A stretch of 63,603 nt of DNA from Actinomadura sp. KC345 (lineage in GTDB: Bacteria > Actinomycetota > Actinomycetes > Streptosporangiales > Streptosporangiaceae), in the NCBI RefSeq assembly GCF_004348515.1, contig NZ_SMKH01000008.1, positions 1-63,603 on the forward strand. The letters run 5' to 3'. The position numbers and the translations under genes were made by a program. The notes beneath the pieces are model-generated. The model saw nothing but the letters and a program-made list of their open reading frames with translations. It was not told the origin of the DNA and ran no database searches. Within the stretch, counting starts at the first letter, position 1; the number at the start of each line of letters is the position of its first letter. Below, piece after piece: positions 1-8,882 of the stretch.

Positions 1-107
1 GCTGGAGGACGGTGGGGGAAGCGGGTGGTGAGGAGGAAGGTTCCGAAGCGCACGTCCCCGTCGTACCCGCCATCGTGGGCGCGCGAGCGCTTTGGGAGAC
101 TGCCGTC

Positions 108-1676
108 ATGACTGGTGGTTCGTTCAGCAGGGTCGGCGTCGTCGGACTGGGCACGATGGGCGCGGGCATCGCGGAGGTGCTGGCGCGCGGTGGCCTCGCG
201 GTCGTCGGCATCGAGGTGGGCACGGAGGCGCTGGAGCGCGGGCGCGGGCACCTGGAGGGCTCGACCGGACGGGCCGCCAAGCGCGGCAGGCTCACCGAGG
301 ATGCGCGGCGTGAGATCCTCGGCCGGGTCACGCTGTCGACGGACTTCGCCGACCTCGGCGGCTGCGACCTCGTCATCGAGGCCGTCCCCGAACGGCTCGA
401 CCTGAAGCGCACGGTGTTCGCCGAGCTGGACCGCGTGTGCCGGGACGACGCCGTCCTCGCCACCAACACCTCCTCGCTGTCGGTCACCGACATCGCGGTC
501 ACCACCGGCCGCCCCGCCGAGATCGTCGGGGTCCACTTCTTCAACCCGGCGCCCGTGATGAAGCTCGTCGAGGTCATCGGGACCGTCCTGACCGAGCCGG
601 CCGCCGTGGCGCGCGTCGCGGACCTGGTGAAGGGCCTCGGCAAGACACCGGTCACGATCGGGGACCGCGCCGGGTTCGTCGCGAACCGGCTGCTGTTCGG
701 CTACCTGAACCAGGCCGCGTCGATGCTGGAGTCGGGGCACGCGACCCGCGACGACATCGACACCGCGATCACGGCGGGCGCGGGCCTGCCGATGGGCCCG
801 TTCACGCTCATGGACCTGATCGGCCTCGACACCTGTGTGGAGGTGCTGGACGCGATCTACGCCGAGTCGCGGGACCGCCGCCACGCCGCCTCCCCGCTGC
901 TGCGCGAACTCGTCACCGCCGGGCTCCTCGGCCGCAAGACCGGCCGCGGCTTCCACGACCACGGCGGGTCCGCCGCCGGGGAGGAGGCCCCCGCGGGAGC
1001 GCCGCCGGTCGTGGGCATCATCGGCGTCGGCCCGCTGGCCGACGCGATCGCCGCGCGGTGCGAGCGGGCGGGCGCCCAGGTCCGCGACTCCGCCGCGACG
1101 CTCGGCGACTGCGACCTGATCATCGAGGCGGCCGAGGACGCCGAGGCCGGGCGGGCGCTGCTGTCGACCGCCGCCCAGGCCGCGGGGTCCGGCGCCGTCC
1201 TGGCCGTCACGTCGGTGGACGGCTCGGTGATCGCGCAGGCGATGGCCACCGGACGCGCCGCCGACGTCGTCGGCCTGCACCTGCCCGACCCGGCGGGGGA
1301 CCTCGCCGAGGTCGCCTCCACGGTCGCCACCGGACCGGAGGTCGCCGACCGGGCCGCCGGCCTCGTCCGGCGGCTCGGCCTGACCGCCGTCCGCTGCCGC
1401 GACCGCGCCGGCTTCATCGTGGACGCCCTGCGCTTCCCTTACCTGAACGACGCCGCGGCGATGCTCGGCGCCGGCTACGCCGACGCCGACTCGATCGACG
1501 CCGCGATGACGCTCGGCTGCGGCTACCCGACCGGCCCGATCGCCGACCTCGACCGCCTCGGCCTGGACCGCGCCGTCACCGTCCTGAACGCCCTCCACGC
1601 CGAGACCCGCGAACCCGCGCTCGCGCCCGTGCCCCTCCTGACCGAGCACCTCACCGCCGGCGCCCCGCTGCGCTGA
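108..1676 (+). CDS. 3-hydroxyacyl-CoA dehydrogenase, tandem two-unit form
   Basis: Oxidises 3-hydroxyacyl-CoA (probably 3-hydroxybutyryl-CoA) to the 3-keto form with NAD+ in the cytoplasm, as part of fatty-acid or butanoate metabolism. An N-terminal Rossmann motif GLGTMG lies at residues 13-18 and is followed by the catalytic HFFNP block and a 3HCDH C-terminal domain (DRAGFVANRL). The second half, from about residue 300, repeats this layout in weaker form (GIIGVG, GLHLPDP, DRAGFIVDAL), so the active-site Asn of the motif has become Asp there. The ATG at 108 begins just before the Rossmann strand; the frame is open upstream but that part looks non-coding. The fold and family are clear, while the substrate is inferred. 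Confidence 0.9.
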   Translation: MTGGSFSRVGVVGLGTMGAGIAEVLARGGLAVVGIEVGTEALERGRGHLEGSTGRAAKRGRLTEDARREILGRVTLSTDFADLGGCDLVIEAVPERLDLKRTVFAELDRVCRDDAVLATNTSSLSVTDIAVTTGRPAEIVGVHFFNPAPVMKLVEVIGTVLTEPAAVARVADLVKGLGKTPVTIGDRAGFVANRLLFGYLNQAASMLESGHATRDDIDTAITAGAGLPMGPFTLMDLIGLDTCVEVLDAIYAESRDRRHAASPLLRELVTAGLLGRKTGRGFHDHGGSAAGEEAPAGAPPVVGIIGVGPLADAIAARCERAGAQVRDSAATLGDCDLIIEAAEDAEAGRALLSTAAQAAGSGAVLAVTSVDGSVIAQAMATGRAADVVGLHLPDPAGDLAEVASTVATGPEVADRAAGLVRRLGLTAVRCRDRAGFIVDALRFPYLNDAAAMLGAGYADADSIDAAMTLGCGYPTGPIADLDRLGLDRAVTVLNALHAETREPALAPVPLLTEHLTAGAPLR

Positions 1677-1689
1677 ATATCCTCGAACC

Positions 1690-2001
1690 ATGAGCCCCCG
1701 GAAGAACCGCCGTACCGTGTCGGGCGGCCCGTCGCGCGGCGGCGGGGCGTGGACTCAGGAGACCGAGGAGGGACCGGACGGTGAATGGATCGTCCGGGCG
1801 ATCTCGGGGGCGGGGGCGGCCAAGGCGTACCGGTGCCCCGGGTGCGACCAGGAGATCCCGCCGGGCGTCGCGCACGTCGTCGCGTGGCGGGCGGACGACG
1901 AGGGCGGCCGGGACCGGCGGCACTGGCATCGTCCCTGCTGGCAGGCCCGCGACCGGCGCTCGCCCCGTGTCATGCGTTCGCGTGACGCGCCCCGCTACTA
2001 G
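1690..2001 (+). CDS. small zinc-ribbon-like conserved protein
   Basis: A 103-residue protein with a basic N-terminus and a probable metal site made of CPGC (about residues 50-53) and a later HRPCW motif. This pattern is seen in short actinobacterial proteins often annotated loosely as ATP/GTP-binding, but I see no P-loop here. It starts 13 bases after the preceding dehydrogenase stop and ends 10 bases before the next gene, so it is probably co-transcribed with both neighbours. Function unknown; a nucleic-acid-binding or structural zinc role is only a guess. Confidence 0.75.
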   Translation: MSPRKNRRTVSGGPSRGGGAWTQETEEGPDGEWIVRAISGAGAAKAYRCPGCDQEIPPGVAHVVAWRADDEGGRDRRHWHRPCWQARDRRSPRVMRSRDAPRY

Positions 2002-2011
2002 AAGGAGACCC

Positions 2012-2734
2012 ATGGCGGAGATCAGGGCGGCCACCGTGCTGCCGGCGCGGCGCGAGGAGATCACGCTGCACACCTCCGACGGCCTGGAACTGGTCGGGGA
2101 GCTGGCGCTGCCCCCCGAGCGGCCGCCGGCCGCGACGCTGGTGTGCCTGCATCCGCTGCCCACGGCCGAGGGCATGATGGACAGCCACGTCCTGCGCAAG
2201 GCGTCCTACCGGTTGCCCGCGCTCGCCGGCCTGGCGGTGCTGCGGTTCAACACGCGGGGCACGTCGTCGGCGCGCGGCACGAGCCAGGGCGAGTTCGGCG
2301 AGGGGGAGACCGAGCGGTTCGACGTCGCGGCGGCCCTGGAGTACACCGAGTACCACGACCTGCCGCGCCCGTGGCTGCTCGGCTGGTCGTTCGGCACCGA
2401 GCTGGCCCTGAAGTGGGGACGCGACCCGCTGGTCGAGGGCGCGATCCTGCTGTCCCCGCCGCTGCATCGCGCGGGCGATGCCGACCTGGACGCCTGGGGC
2501 GCCGACGGGCGGCCCGTGGTGGCGCTGGTCCCGGAGTTCGACGACTACCTGCGTCCGGCGGAGGCGCGTGAGCGGTTCAAGCGCGTCCCGCAGGCCGAGG
2601 TGGTCGCGGTCGACAACGCCAAGCACCTCTGGGTCGGCGAGCCGTACGTCCGGATCGTGCTGGACGAGGTCGTGCGGCGGGTCGCTCCGGAGGCGTTCCC
2701 CCTTCCCACCGAATGGGACGAACCGGGCGAATAA
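2012..2734 (+). CDS. alpha/beta hydrolase
   Basis: A 240-residue cytoplasmic hydrolase. The nucleophile elbow GWSFG and the late His in DNAKHLW support an alpha/beta hydrolase fold of the YtpA/CocE-like dienelactone-hydrolase type. The start is fixed by a strong ribosome site (gaaggag at 2001-2007) five bases before the ATG. No signal peptide is present. The substrate cannot be told from the sequence. It sits in a same-strand run with the small zinc protein before it and another hydrolase after it. Confidence 0.85.
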   Translation: MAEIRAATVLPARREEITLHTSDGLELVGELALPPERPPAATLVCLHPLPTAEGMMDSHVLRKASYRLPALAGLAVLRFNTRGTSSARGTSQGEFGEGETERFDVAAALEYTEYHDLPRPWLLGWSFGTELALKWGRDPLVEGAILLSPPLHRAGDADLDAWGADGRPVVALVPEFDDYLRPAEARERFKRVPQAEVVAVDNAKHLWVGEPYVRIVLDEVVRRVAPEAFPLPTEWDEPGE

Positions 2735-2797
2735 CCTCATGCGGCCGATCGCGGCCACTCTCGTCACGCACGACCCCATAGCGGGTAACGATGGCGT

Positions 2798-3589
2798 ATG
2801 ACCGTGCAGCTTCACGCCAGGGACGTCGGAACCGGCACACCGCTCGTCCTGCTGCACGCCTTCCCGCTGTCCTCGGCGATGTGGCTCGCCCAGCGGGAGG
2901 GGCTCGCGAACCGGTTCCGCGTCATCACCCCTGACCTGCGCGGCTTCGGCGGTTCCGTGCTCGGCGACGACGAGCCGTCGGTCGACGCGATGGCCGACGA
3001 CGTCGCGGCGGTGTTCCGGCGGCTGGGCGTCGGGCGCGCCGTGGTCGGCGGCCTGTCGATGGGCGGCTACGTGGCGATGGCGCTGTGCCGGCGGCATCCC
3101 GACCTCGTCCTCGGCCTGGTCCTGGCCGCCACGCGCGCCGCCGCCGACGCCGAGGCCGTCCGCGAGGTCCGGTTGCGGCAGGCGGGGCGCCTCGAAGCCG
3201 ACGACAGCACGCAGGTCCTGGTGGACGAGGTGCTGCCCGGCCTCGTCGGGCCCACCACGATCCGCCAGCGCGCCCTCGTCTACGGGCGGGTCCGCGGCCT
3301 CGTCCAGGCCACCCCGCCGCGCGCCGCCGCGTGGGCGCAGCGCGCCATGGCCGGGCGCGCCGAGGCGTTCGACACGCTCCGGAGCGTGCGGGTGCCCGCC
3401 CTCGTCATGGTGGGGGACGAGGACGCGCTGGCCACCGAGGACGAGGCCCGCGCCATGGCCGACGCGCTGCCCAACGCGGAACTGCTGGTCATCCCGCGCT
3501 CCGGGCACCTGTGCGCCGTCGAGCAGCCGGACCTGTTCAACCAGGCCGTCGCGGAGTTCGCCGCCGCCCTCGCCCGGATCGGCCGCTGA
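2798..3589 (+). CDS. alpha/beta hydrolase (3-oxoadipate enol-lactonase-like)
   Basis: A 263-residue soluble hydrolase with the oxyanion segment LLHAFPLSSAMW, the nucleophile motif GLSMGG and a C-terminal catalytic His in SGHLC. The domain order (core, small lid, core) is that of the PcaD/BioH-like group. It lies 63 bases after the previous hydrolase and converges on the membrane permease that follows, with only 12 bases between the two stop codons. The specific ester or lactone substrate is unknown. Confidence 0.87.
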   Translation: MTVQLHARDVGTGTPLVLLHAFPLSSAMWLAQREGLANRFRVITPDLRGFGGSVLGDDEPSVDAMADDVAAVFRRLGVGRAVVGGLSMGGYVAMALCRRHPDLVLGLVLAATRAAADAEAVREVRLRQAGRLEADDSTQVLVDEVLPGLVGPTTIRQRALVYGRVRGLVQATPPRAAAWAQRAMAGRAEAFDTLRSVRVPALVMVGDEDALATEDEARAMADALPNAELLVIPRSGHLCAVEQPDLFNQAVAEFAAALARIGR

Positions 3590-3601
3590 GCGCCCGCCCG
3601 G

Positions 3602-5155
3602 TCAGAGCGTCTCCTGCCTCGGCATCGCGACCTCGCGGATCAGCAGCGCGATCGCCGCCGCCGTCGGGATCGCCAGCAGCGCGCCGACCACGCCGAGCAG
3701 GGCCGCGCCGACGAGCGCCGCCACGATCGTCACCGCCGGCTGCACGTCCACCGTCCGCTTCATGACGCGCGGATACAGCACGTAGTTCTCCACCTGCTGG
3801 TAGACGAGATAGAAGATCACGACGATGATCAGGTCCGTGGTGCTCCCGGTCAGGAACGCGACGAGGCCCACGACCACCGCGCCGATCGTCGCGCCGACGA
3901 GCGGGATCAGGGCCGTCACCGCGACGATCAGCGACAGCGCCAGGCCGTAGTCCACCCCGAGGATCGACAGGAAGATGTACGACGACAGGCCCGCGATGAA
4001 CGCGATCGTGAACTGGCCGGCGACGTAGCCGCCGATCCGGTCGAGGATCTCGTCGCCGAGCAGGGCGACGCGCGCTCTCCGGGAGCGGGGCGCGAGCCGG
4101 TAGAAGAACGTCTTGATCTGCGGCAGCGAGCTGAGGAAGTACAGCGTCAGGATCAGGATCGTGACCGTCTGGAAGGCGCCGTTGATCGCGACCCTGCCGA
4201 TGCCGGTGGCGGTGTCGGTGAGCGTGTTCTGGAAGTCCGGGCTGTTGACCGTCTGCTCCGCGCGGTCGAGCAGCCCGTAGCGCTCGTCCCACTCGGCCAG
4301 CGTCTCGTTCTCCTGCAACTGCCCGACGTACTCGGGGATGCTCTCGCGCAGCTCGTTGACCTGCTCGGTGACCGGCTGGACGAGGGAGGCGACGAAGCCC
4401 GCGAAGAACAGGAGCACGGCGATGAACACCGTCGCCACCGCCGCGCCGCGCGGGAACCCGACCTTGCGGAGCCGCTCCACCGCCGGGTTCAGGCCGACCG
4501 CGAGGAACATCCCCACCACGATCATCACGATCACGGACTTGGCGTTCGACGCGGCCTGCACGAGCAGCCAGGCGGTCATGACGCCGAGCGCCGCGGTGAA
4601 CCCGAACACGAACGGGTGCGCCCGGCCGAGCGGCTGGCCGGGCCGGCCGAACGGGAACAGGTGGTCGACGCCGGCCTCGCGCCTGCGCTGCTCCACGTCG
4701 TCCACCGGGTCGGGCGAGTCCGGCCCGCGCGCCGGCTGCTCGGCCACCTGCACCGCCGGGAGGTTCACCGGCGCGCCGGTGGCCGGGTCGCGCTCCCCGG
4801 CGGGCTCCTCGGTCTCCTCGGGTTTCAGCGCTCCGCTGGGCGCGCGGCCGTCCTCGTCCGGCTCGTCGCGCCCGCCTTCCCGGGACGCCTCCGCTTCACC
4901 GCGGCCGTCCTCGCCGGACGTCTCGTCGTCGCCGGACGTCTCGTCGTCGCCGGACGTCTCGTCGTCGCCGGACGTCTCGTCGTCGGCGCGGCCGGGTCCG
5001 GTGGCCTGGTCGTCCTCGTCGGCGGGTCGGTCGTCGTCGGCGGGTGAGGTGGGAGCGGGGATCCTGCGACCGGTGGCGGAGCGACCCGTGCCGGGGGTCG
5101 CCTCCGGCTCGTCCTCGCGGGGGGTCTCGTCGGGCACGCCGCTCTCCTCTTCCAT
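3602..5155 (-). CDS. AI-2E family permease with long acidic N-terminal extension
   Basis: The C-terminal ~330 residues form a typical AI-2E/YdiK-type membrane protein with about seven to eight hydrophobic helices and the family's central soluble loop. The first ~150 residues are cytosolic and very acidic, and include four copies of DDETSG encoded by an 18-bp direct repeat near 4912-4986. The extension is unlike the core family and is probably disordered. The ATG at 5155 was chosen; a GTG at 5173 is also possible, and neither has a good ribosome site. The transported substrate is unknown, and the family name does not establish autoinducer transport. Confidence 0.87.
   Translation of the reverse strand: MEEESGVPDETPREDEPEATPGTGRSATGRRIPAPTSPADDDRPADEDDQATGPGRADDETSGDDETSGDDETSGDDETSGEDGRGEAEASREGGRDEPDEDGRAPSGALKPEETEEPAGERDPATGAPVNLPAVQVAEQPARGPDSPDPVDDVEQRRREAGVDHLFPFGRPGQPLGRAHPFVFGFTAALGVMTAWLLVQAASNAKSVIVMIVVGMFLAVGLNPAVERLRKVGFPRGAAVATVFIAVLLFFAGFVASLVQPVTEQVNELRESIPEYVGQLQENETLAEWDERYGLLDRAEQTVNSPDFQNTLTDTATGIGRVAINGAFQTVTILILTLYFLSSLPQIKTFFYRLAPRSRRARVALLGDEILDRIGGYVAGQFTIAFIAGLSSYIFLSILGVDYGLALSLIVAVTALIPLVGATIGAVVVGLVAFLTGSTTDLIIVVIFYLVYQQVENYVLYPRVMKRTVDVQPAVTIVAALVGAALLGVVGALLAIPTAAAIALLIREVAMPRQETL
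4912..4986. repeat. 18-bp direct repeat, about four copies, inside permease gene
   Basis: Four near-identical 18-bp units encode consecutive DDETSG hexapeptides on the minus strand. Because the unit is a multiple of three, copy-number change would lengthen or shorten the acidic tail without breaking the frame. Confidence 0.8.
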
Positions 5156-5220
5156 CCTGCCGTGGTCCGGCACGCGCGGCGCGGGCCGGGCCGCGCGCTC
5201 CTGGGTGAGACGACGGAAAG

Positions 5221-5247
5221 CCTAGAGGCGTTTCCTGCGCCTCTAGG
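5221..5247 (-). terminator. hairpin terminator after coiled-coil gene
   Basis: A perfect 10-bp stem (cctagaggcg and its complement) with a 7-base loop lies between the stop of the coiled-coil gene and the start of the permease gene. The stem is followed by a short pyrimidine run on the minus strand. It probably separates the two transcripts. Confidence 0.65.
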
Positions 5248-5289
5248 CTCTCCCGTCACGGTGCGGCCGCCGTCAACCGGCCGGCCGGT

Positions 5290-6621
5290 TCACTCCTGCC
5301 ACCAGTCCTCGTCGTCCTCGTCGGACTTCTTGGCCTGGGGGGCCTGCTTGGCAGGTGCTGCCTTGCCCGCGGGCTGCTGCTGCCGGGGCTGCTCGGCCTG
5401 CTGCGCCGGGGCCTGCTTGGGCTCGGGCGCGGGGATCGCGGCCGGCTCCGGCGGTGCGGCAAGCTCGTCGGCGCCCAGGTTCGGCGCGACGCCGCCGATC
5501 AGCTGGCGCAGCTGGTTGAGGTGACTGGTGATGCTGTCGCGCTGGCGCGTCAGCTCGTCGACCTGCCGCTGCGCCGCCGTCCGGACGCGGTCGGCCTCGG
5601 CCTTGGTCTCGGCGAGCAGCTGCTCGGCCTGCGCCTTGGCCTCGGCGATGACGTTGTCGGAGTTCTTGCGGGCGTTGGCCATGAGCTGCTTGGCGTGCGA
5701 GTCGGCCTCGCGCCGGGTCTGCTCGGCCTGCTGGGTGGCCTTGCCGGCCCGCTGCTCGGCGGACGCGGCGCGCTGCTCGGCCTCGGCGACGAGCTTCTGC
5801 GTGGCGGCCTGGGCGGCGCCGTGGCGCTCGGCGTCCTGCCGGTCGGCCTCCTCGCGGCGGGCCGCGAGCTGGATCTCGAACTCGGCCTCGGCCTGGGCGC
5901 GCTGGGCCTCGCTCTCCTCCAGGATGCGCTGGGCCTGGGCCCGCATCTCGTCGGCCTGCCGCTTGGCGGTGGTGAGGATCTCGTCCCGCTCGCGCTTGGT
6001 GGACGCGCGCAGCTGCGCGACCTCGCGCTCGGTGGTGGTGCGCAGCTTGGCGATCTCACGCTCGGCGGCGGCGCGCTTCTCGGCGACCTCGTGGTCGGCG
6101 GTGGCGCGCAGCTTGGCGACCTCGCGCTCGGTCGTCGAGGTGAGCTCGTCGGCCTCACGGCGGGAGGAGGTGCGCACCTCCTCGGCCTCCCGCTCGGCCG
6201 CGCCCCGCATGTCGTCGCCCTCGCGCTGCGCGTTGGCGCGCAGCTCGGCGGCGTCGTTCTCGGCGGTGGCGCGCTGCTCGGCGGCGTCGACCTTGGCCGC
6301 GGCCTTGATCTCGTTCGCCTCGGAGCGGGCGGCCTGGACGAGCTCGGTGGCCTGCTCCTCGGCGAGCCTGAGCAGCTGCTCGATGCGCGCGCCTAGACCG
6401 GAGTATGTGGGACGTTCCTGCTCTTGCAGCTGCCGATGGGCGTCCGACAGCTCCCGCTGTAGGGCCTGTGTCTGCTCGCGGGTCTGCCGGACCTCGTTGT
6501 CGAGCGATTTGATGTGCTCGTCGACCTGGTGCCGGTCGTAGCCGCGAAGCACCACGTCGAATTCGCGCGGGGGCGTGTCTTCAAAGAAGTTGCTGAGCTG
6601 GGCGTCGATGTCGGACTGCAT
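5290..6621 (-). CDS. Scy/FilP-like polar-growth coiled-coil protein
   Basis: A 443-residue protein. An N-terminal DivIVA-like segment (FDVVLRGYDRHQVDEHI) is followed by ~300 residues of nearly uninterrupted coiled coil made of short Ala/Glu/Arg-rich repeats, then a Pro/Gln/Ala-rich tail ending in an acidic DDEDWWQE. In Streptomyces, proteins of this type organise the tip-located polarisome for hyphal growth. The gene is next to methylmalonyl-CoA epimerase and thiolase, the same neighbourhood as filP/scy in S. coelicolor (from memory). The ATG at 6621 gives the expected start (MQSDIDAQL). Whether it is the Scy or the FilP counterpart is unclear; it is closer to FilP in length. Confidence 0.82.
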   Translation of the reverse strand: MQSDIDAQLSNFFEDTPPREFDVVLRGYDRHQVDEHIKSLDNEVRQTREQTQALQRELSDAHRQLQEQERPTYSGLGARIEQLLRLAEEQATELVQAARSEANEIKAAAKVDAAEQRATAENDAAELRANAQREGDDMRGAAEREAEEVRTSSRREADELTSTTEREVAKLRATADHEVAEKRAAAEREIAKLRTTTEREVAQLRASTKRERDEILTTAKRQADEMRAQAQRILEESEAQRAQAEAEFEIQLAARREEADRQDAERHGAAQAATQKLVAEAEQRAASAEQRAGKATQQAEQTRREADSHAKQLMANARKNSDNVIAEAKAQAEQLLAETKAEADRVRTAAQRQVDELTRQRDSITSHLNQLRQLIGGVAPNLGADELAAPPEPAAIPAPEPKQAPAQQAEQPRQQQPAGKAAPAKQAPQAKKSDEDDEDWWQE

Positions 6622-6963
6622 GTGGCTCAATCCTGATGTGACGGAGGCTACGGGTAGTTCCGGGGACCGGTTGATCGCCTGGCATGACGGGCGCAGTGCC
6701 CCAGACCTCTTCCGGCGAATGAAGCGTACTCCGGACACTGCCGTGTTGGGGGCTCATCTTGACGCGCTGCGTATTTTGTCCCTTTTGTGAACTCCCTTGC
6801 CCCGCCGGTCGCCGCCCAGGTACGGGCACCACAAATGCACCAGATGTGTCGGAACGGTCACACAGCGGCAGTCGGCACCCCGCCGTCCGTGACGGTGATA
6901 TCGAACACGTCACGATCCGGTCGCGCCCCTGTGGCGACGCCTCCGGAAGATCATGCGGGACGG
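6622..6963. other. intergenic region upstream of coiled-coil gene
   Basis: About 340 bases between the coiled-coil start and the epimerase stop, both on the minus strand. A less GC-rich patch (around 6760-6800) may hold the promoter for the coiled-coil gene. I see no convincing gene, RNA or strong hairpin here. Confidence 0.5.
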
Positions 6964-7386
6964 TCAGCGCTTCTGCACGAGCTCCGTGAGGACGCCGTGG
7001 CAGTCCTTGGGGTGCAAAAAGTTGATCAAGGATCCCATCGATCCGTTGCGCGGCGCGTCGTACAGGACGCGGACGCCCTTGCCCGCGATGCCGGACGCCT
7101 CGTCCTCGACCGTCCCGTCCGTCCCGAAGGCGATGTGGTGCACGCCCTCGCCGTTCTTCGCCAGCCATTTCGCGACAGCCGAGTCGTCCCGGATCGGCTC
7201 GATCAGCTGCAGGTAGCTCGCCGCCCCGTCCCCGGTGTCGTTGATCTTGAGCATGCACTCGCGGACGCCCTGCTCCTCGTTAACCTCGAAATGCGCGTCG
7301 GTGAAGCCGTACGTCGCCTTGTAGAACTCGACGGTGGCCTCCAGGTCGTGACAGGCGATGCCGATGTGGTCGATGCGGGTCAGCAT
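6964..7386 (-). CDS. mce: methylmalonyl-CoA epimerase
   Basis: A 140-residue vicinal-oxygen-chelate protein that interconverts (2R)- and (2S)-methylmalonyl-CoA, linking propionyl-CoA metabolism to the TCA cycle. It begins [11 protein letters not shown] with the first metal-binding His at residue 7; a second His (VHHIAFG) and a Glu (LQLIEP) complete the site. The start at 7386 has agggag upstream; the frame is open further 5' but that part is not family-like. It is divergent from the thiolase gene across a ~107-bp promoter region. Confidence 0.93.
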   Translation of the reverse strand: MLTRIDHIGIACHDLEATVEFYKATYGFTDAHFEVNEEQGVRECMLKINDTGDGAASYLQLIEPIRDDSAVAKWLAKNGEGVHHIAFGTDGTVEDEASGIAGKGVRVLYDAPRNGSMGSLINFLHPKDCHGVLTELVQKR

Positions 7387-7493
7387 GGGCGTACTCCCTA
7401 CTCGGGCGGCCGGGCCGGGGGCGAACGAAACCGGACAATGTTCTCCTGGGTATGGTGGCAAACGTCGCGCAGCACCACCCTGGAGGCCCCCTC

Positions 7494-8690
7494 ATGAGCA
7501 CGTCCGTGATCGTCGCCGGAGCGCGCACCCCCATCGGGCGCCTGATGGGTTCGCTGAAGGACTTCTCCGCGGCCGACCTCGGCGCGCACGCGATCAAGGC
7601 GGCGCTGGAGCGGGCGGGCGTGTCCGGCGACCAGGTGCAGTACGTGATCCTCGGCCAGGTGCTTCAGGCGGGCGCAGGCCAGATCCCGTCCCGGCAGGCG
7701 GCGGTCAAGGCGGGCATCCCGATGAACGTCCCGTCGATCACGATCAACAAGGTCTGCCTGTCCGGGCTGGACGCGATCGCGCTCGCCGACCAGCTGATCA
7801 GGGCGGGCGAGTTCGACATCGTCGTGGCGGGCGGGATGGAGTCGATGACCCGGGCCCCGCACCTGCTGCCGAAGTCGCGCGGCGGCTACAAGTACGGCTC
7901 TGTCGAGGTTCTCGACCACATGGCCTACGACGCCCTGACGGACGCGTTCGACGGCATCGCCATGGGCGAGTCGACCGAGCACCACAACGCGAAGCTGAAC
8001 ATCTCCCGCGAGGAGCAGGACGAGTTCTCCGCCCGCTCCCACCAGCGCGCCGCCGAGGCCATCAAGAACGGCGTGTTCGACGACGAGATCGCCCCCGTCG
8101 AGATCCCGCAGCGCCGGGGGGAGCCGGTCGTCTTCTCCGCCGACGAGGGCGTCCGCGGCGACACCACCGCCGAGGGGCTCGCCAAGCTGCGCCCCGCGTT
8201 CAGCAAGGACGGCACGATCACCGCCGGTTCGTCCTCGCAGATCTCCGACGGGGCCGCGGCGGTCGTGGTGATGTCCAAGGCCAAGGCGGAGGAGCTCGGC
8301 CTCACCTGGCTCGCCGAGATCGGCGCCCACGGCAACGTCGCCGGCCCGGACAACTCGCTGCAGTCCCAGCCGTCCAACGCGATCAAGCACGCCCTCGGCA
8401 AGGCGGGGCTGACCGTCGGCGACCTGGACCTCGTCGAGATCAACGAGGCGTTCGCCTCCGTGGGCATCCAGTCGATGCGCGACCTCGGCGTCGGCCCCGA
8501 GAAGGTCAACGTCAACGGCGGCGCCATCGCGGTCGGCCACCCGGTCGGCATGTCGGGCGCCCGCATCGTCCTCCACCTGGCCTACGAACTGAACCGCCGC
8601 GGCGGCGGCCTCGGCGCGGCGGGCCTCTGCGGCGGCGGCGGCCAAGGCGACGGGCTGCTTATTCGTGTCCCGACCCGAACCCTCGCCTAG
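7494..8690 (+). CDS. acetyl-CoA C-acetyltransferase (thiolase II)
   Basis: A 398-residue thiolase that condenses two acetyl-CoA to acetoacetyl-CoA or runs the reverse cleavage. The nucleophilic Cys lies in INKVCLSG, the catalytic His in GHPVGMSG and the second Cys in GLCGGGGQG, all in family positions. The ATG at 7494 precedes [14 protein letters not shown], the standard N-terminus. Divergence from the epimerase suggests shared control of short-chain acyl-CoA metabolism. Confidence 0.95.
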   Translation: MSTSVIVAGARTPIGRLMGSLKDFSAADLGAHAIKAALERAGVSGDQVQYVILGQVLQAGAGQIPSRQAAVKAGIPMNVPSITINKVCLSGLDAIALADQLIRAGEFDIVVAGGMESMTRAPHLLPKSRGGYKYGSVEVLDHMAYDALTDAFDGIAMGESTEHHNAKLNISREEQDEFSARSHQRAAEAIKNGVFDDEIAPVEIPQRRGEPVVFSADEGVRGDTTAEGLAKLRPAFSKDGTITAGSSSQISDGAAAVVVMSKAKAEELGLTWLAEIGAHGNVAGPDNSLQSQPSNAIKHALGKAGLTVGDLDLVEINEAFASVGIQSMRDLGVGPEKVNVNGGAIAVGHPVGMSGARIVLHLAYELNRRGGGLGAAGLCGGGGQGDGLLIRVPTRTLA

Positions 8691-8882
8691 CGGCTGCGTT
8701 CATTGCAGTTCCCTTGGCGTCGGGCCCTGGGGGCCCTCCTTCGGCGGGGACTGCGGTGCGATCGCTGCATCGCTCCGACTCGCTGCGCGATCAGGTTTCT
8801 CGCAGGCTCGAAACCTGCCTTCGGACGCGATCGCGATCGTTGAGGTTGTTGCGGTTACGGCGGTGGCTGAGGCCGGTGCTTA
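8691..8882. repeat. palindrome-rich convergent intergenic region
   Basis: About 190 bases between two convergent genes. It holds gggccc inverted repeats, two GCGATCGC palindromes (8758-8765 and 8827-8834) and a perfect 8-bp hairpin caggtttc...gaaacctg at 8792-8817. No T-tract follows, so a classic terminator is uncertain. A bidirectional terminator or a REP-like element is possible. Confidence 0.5.
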
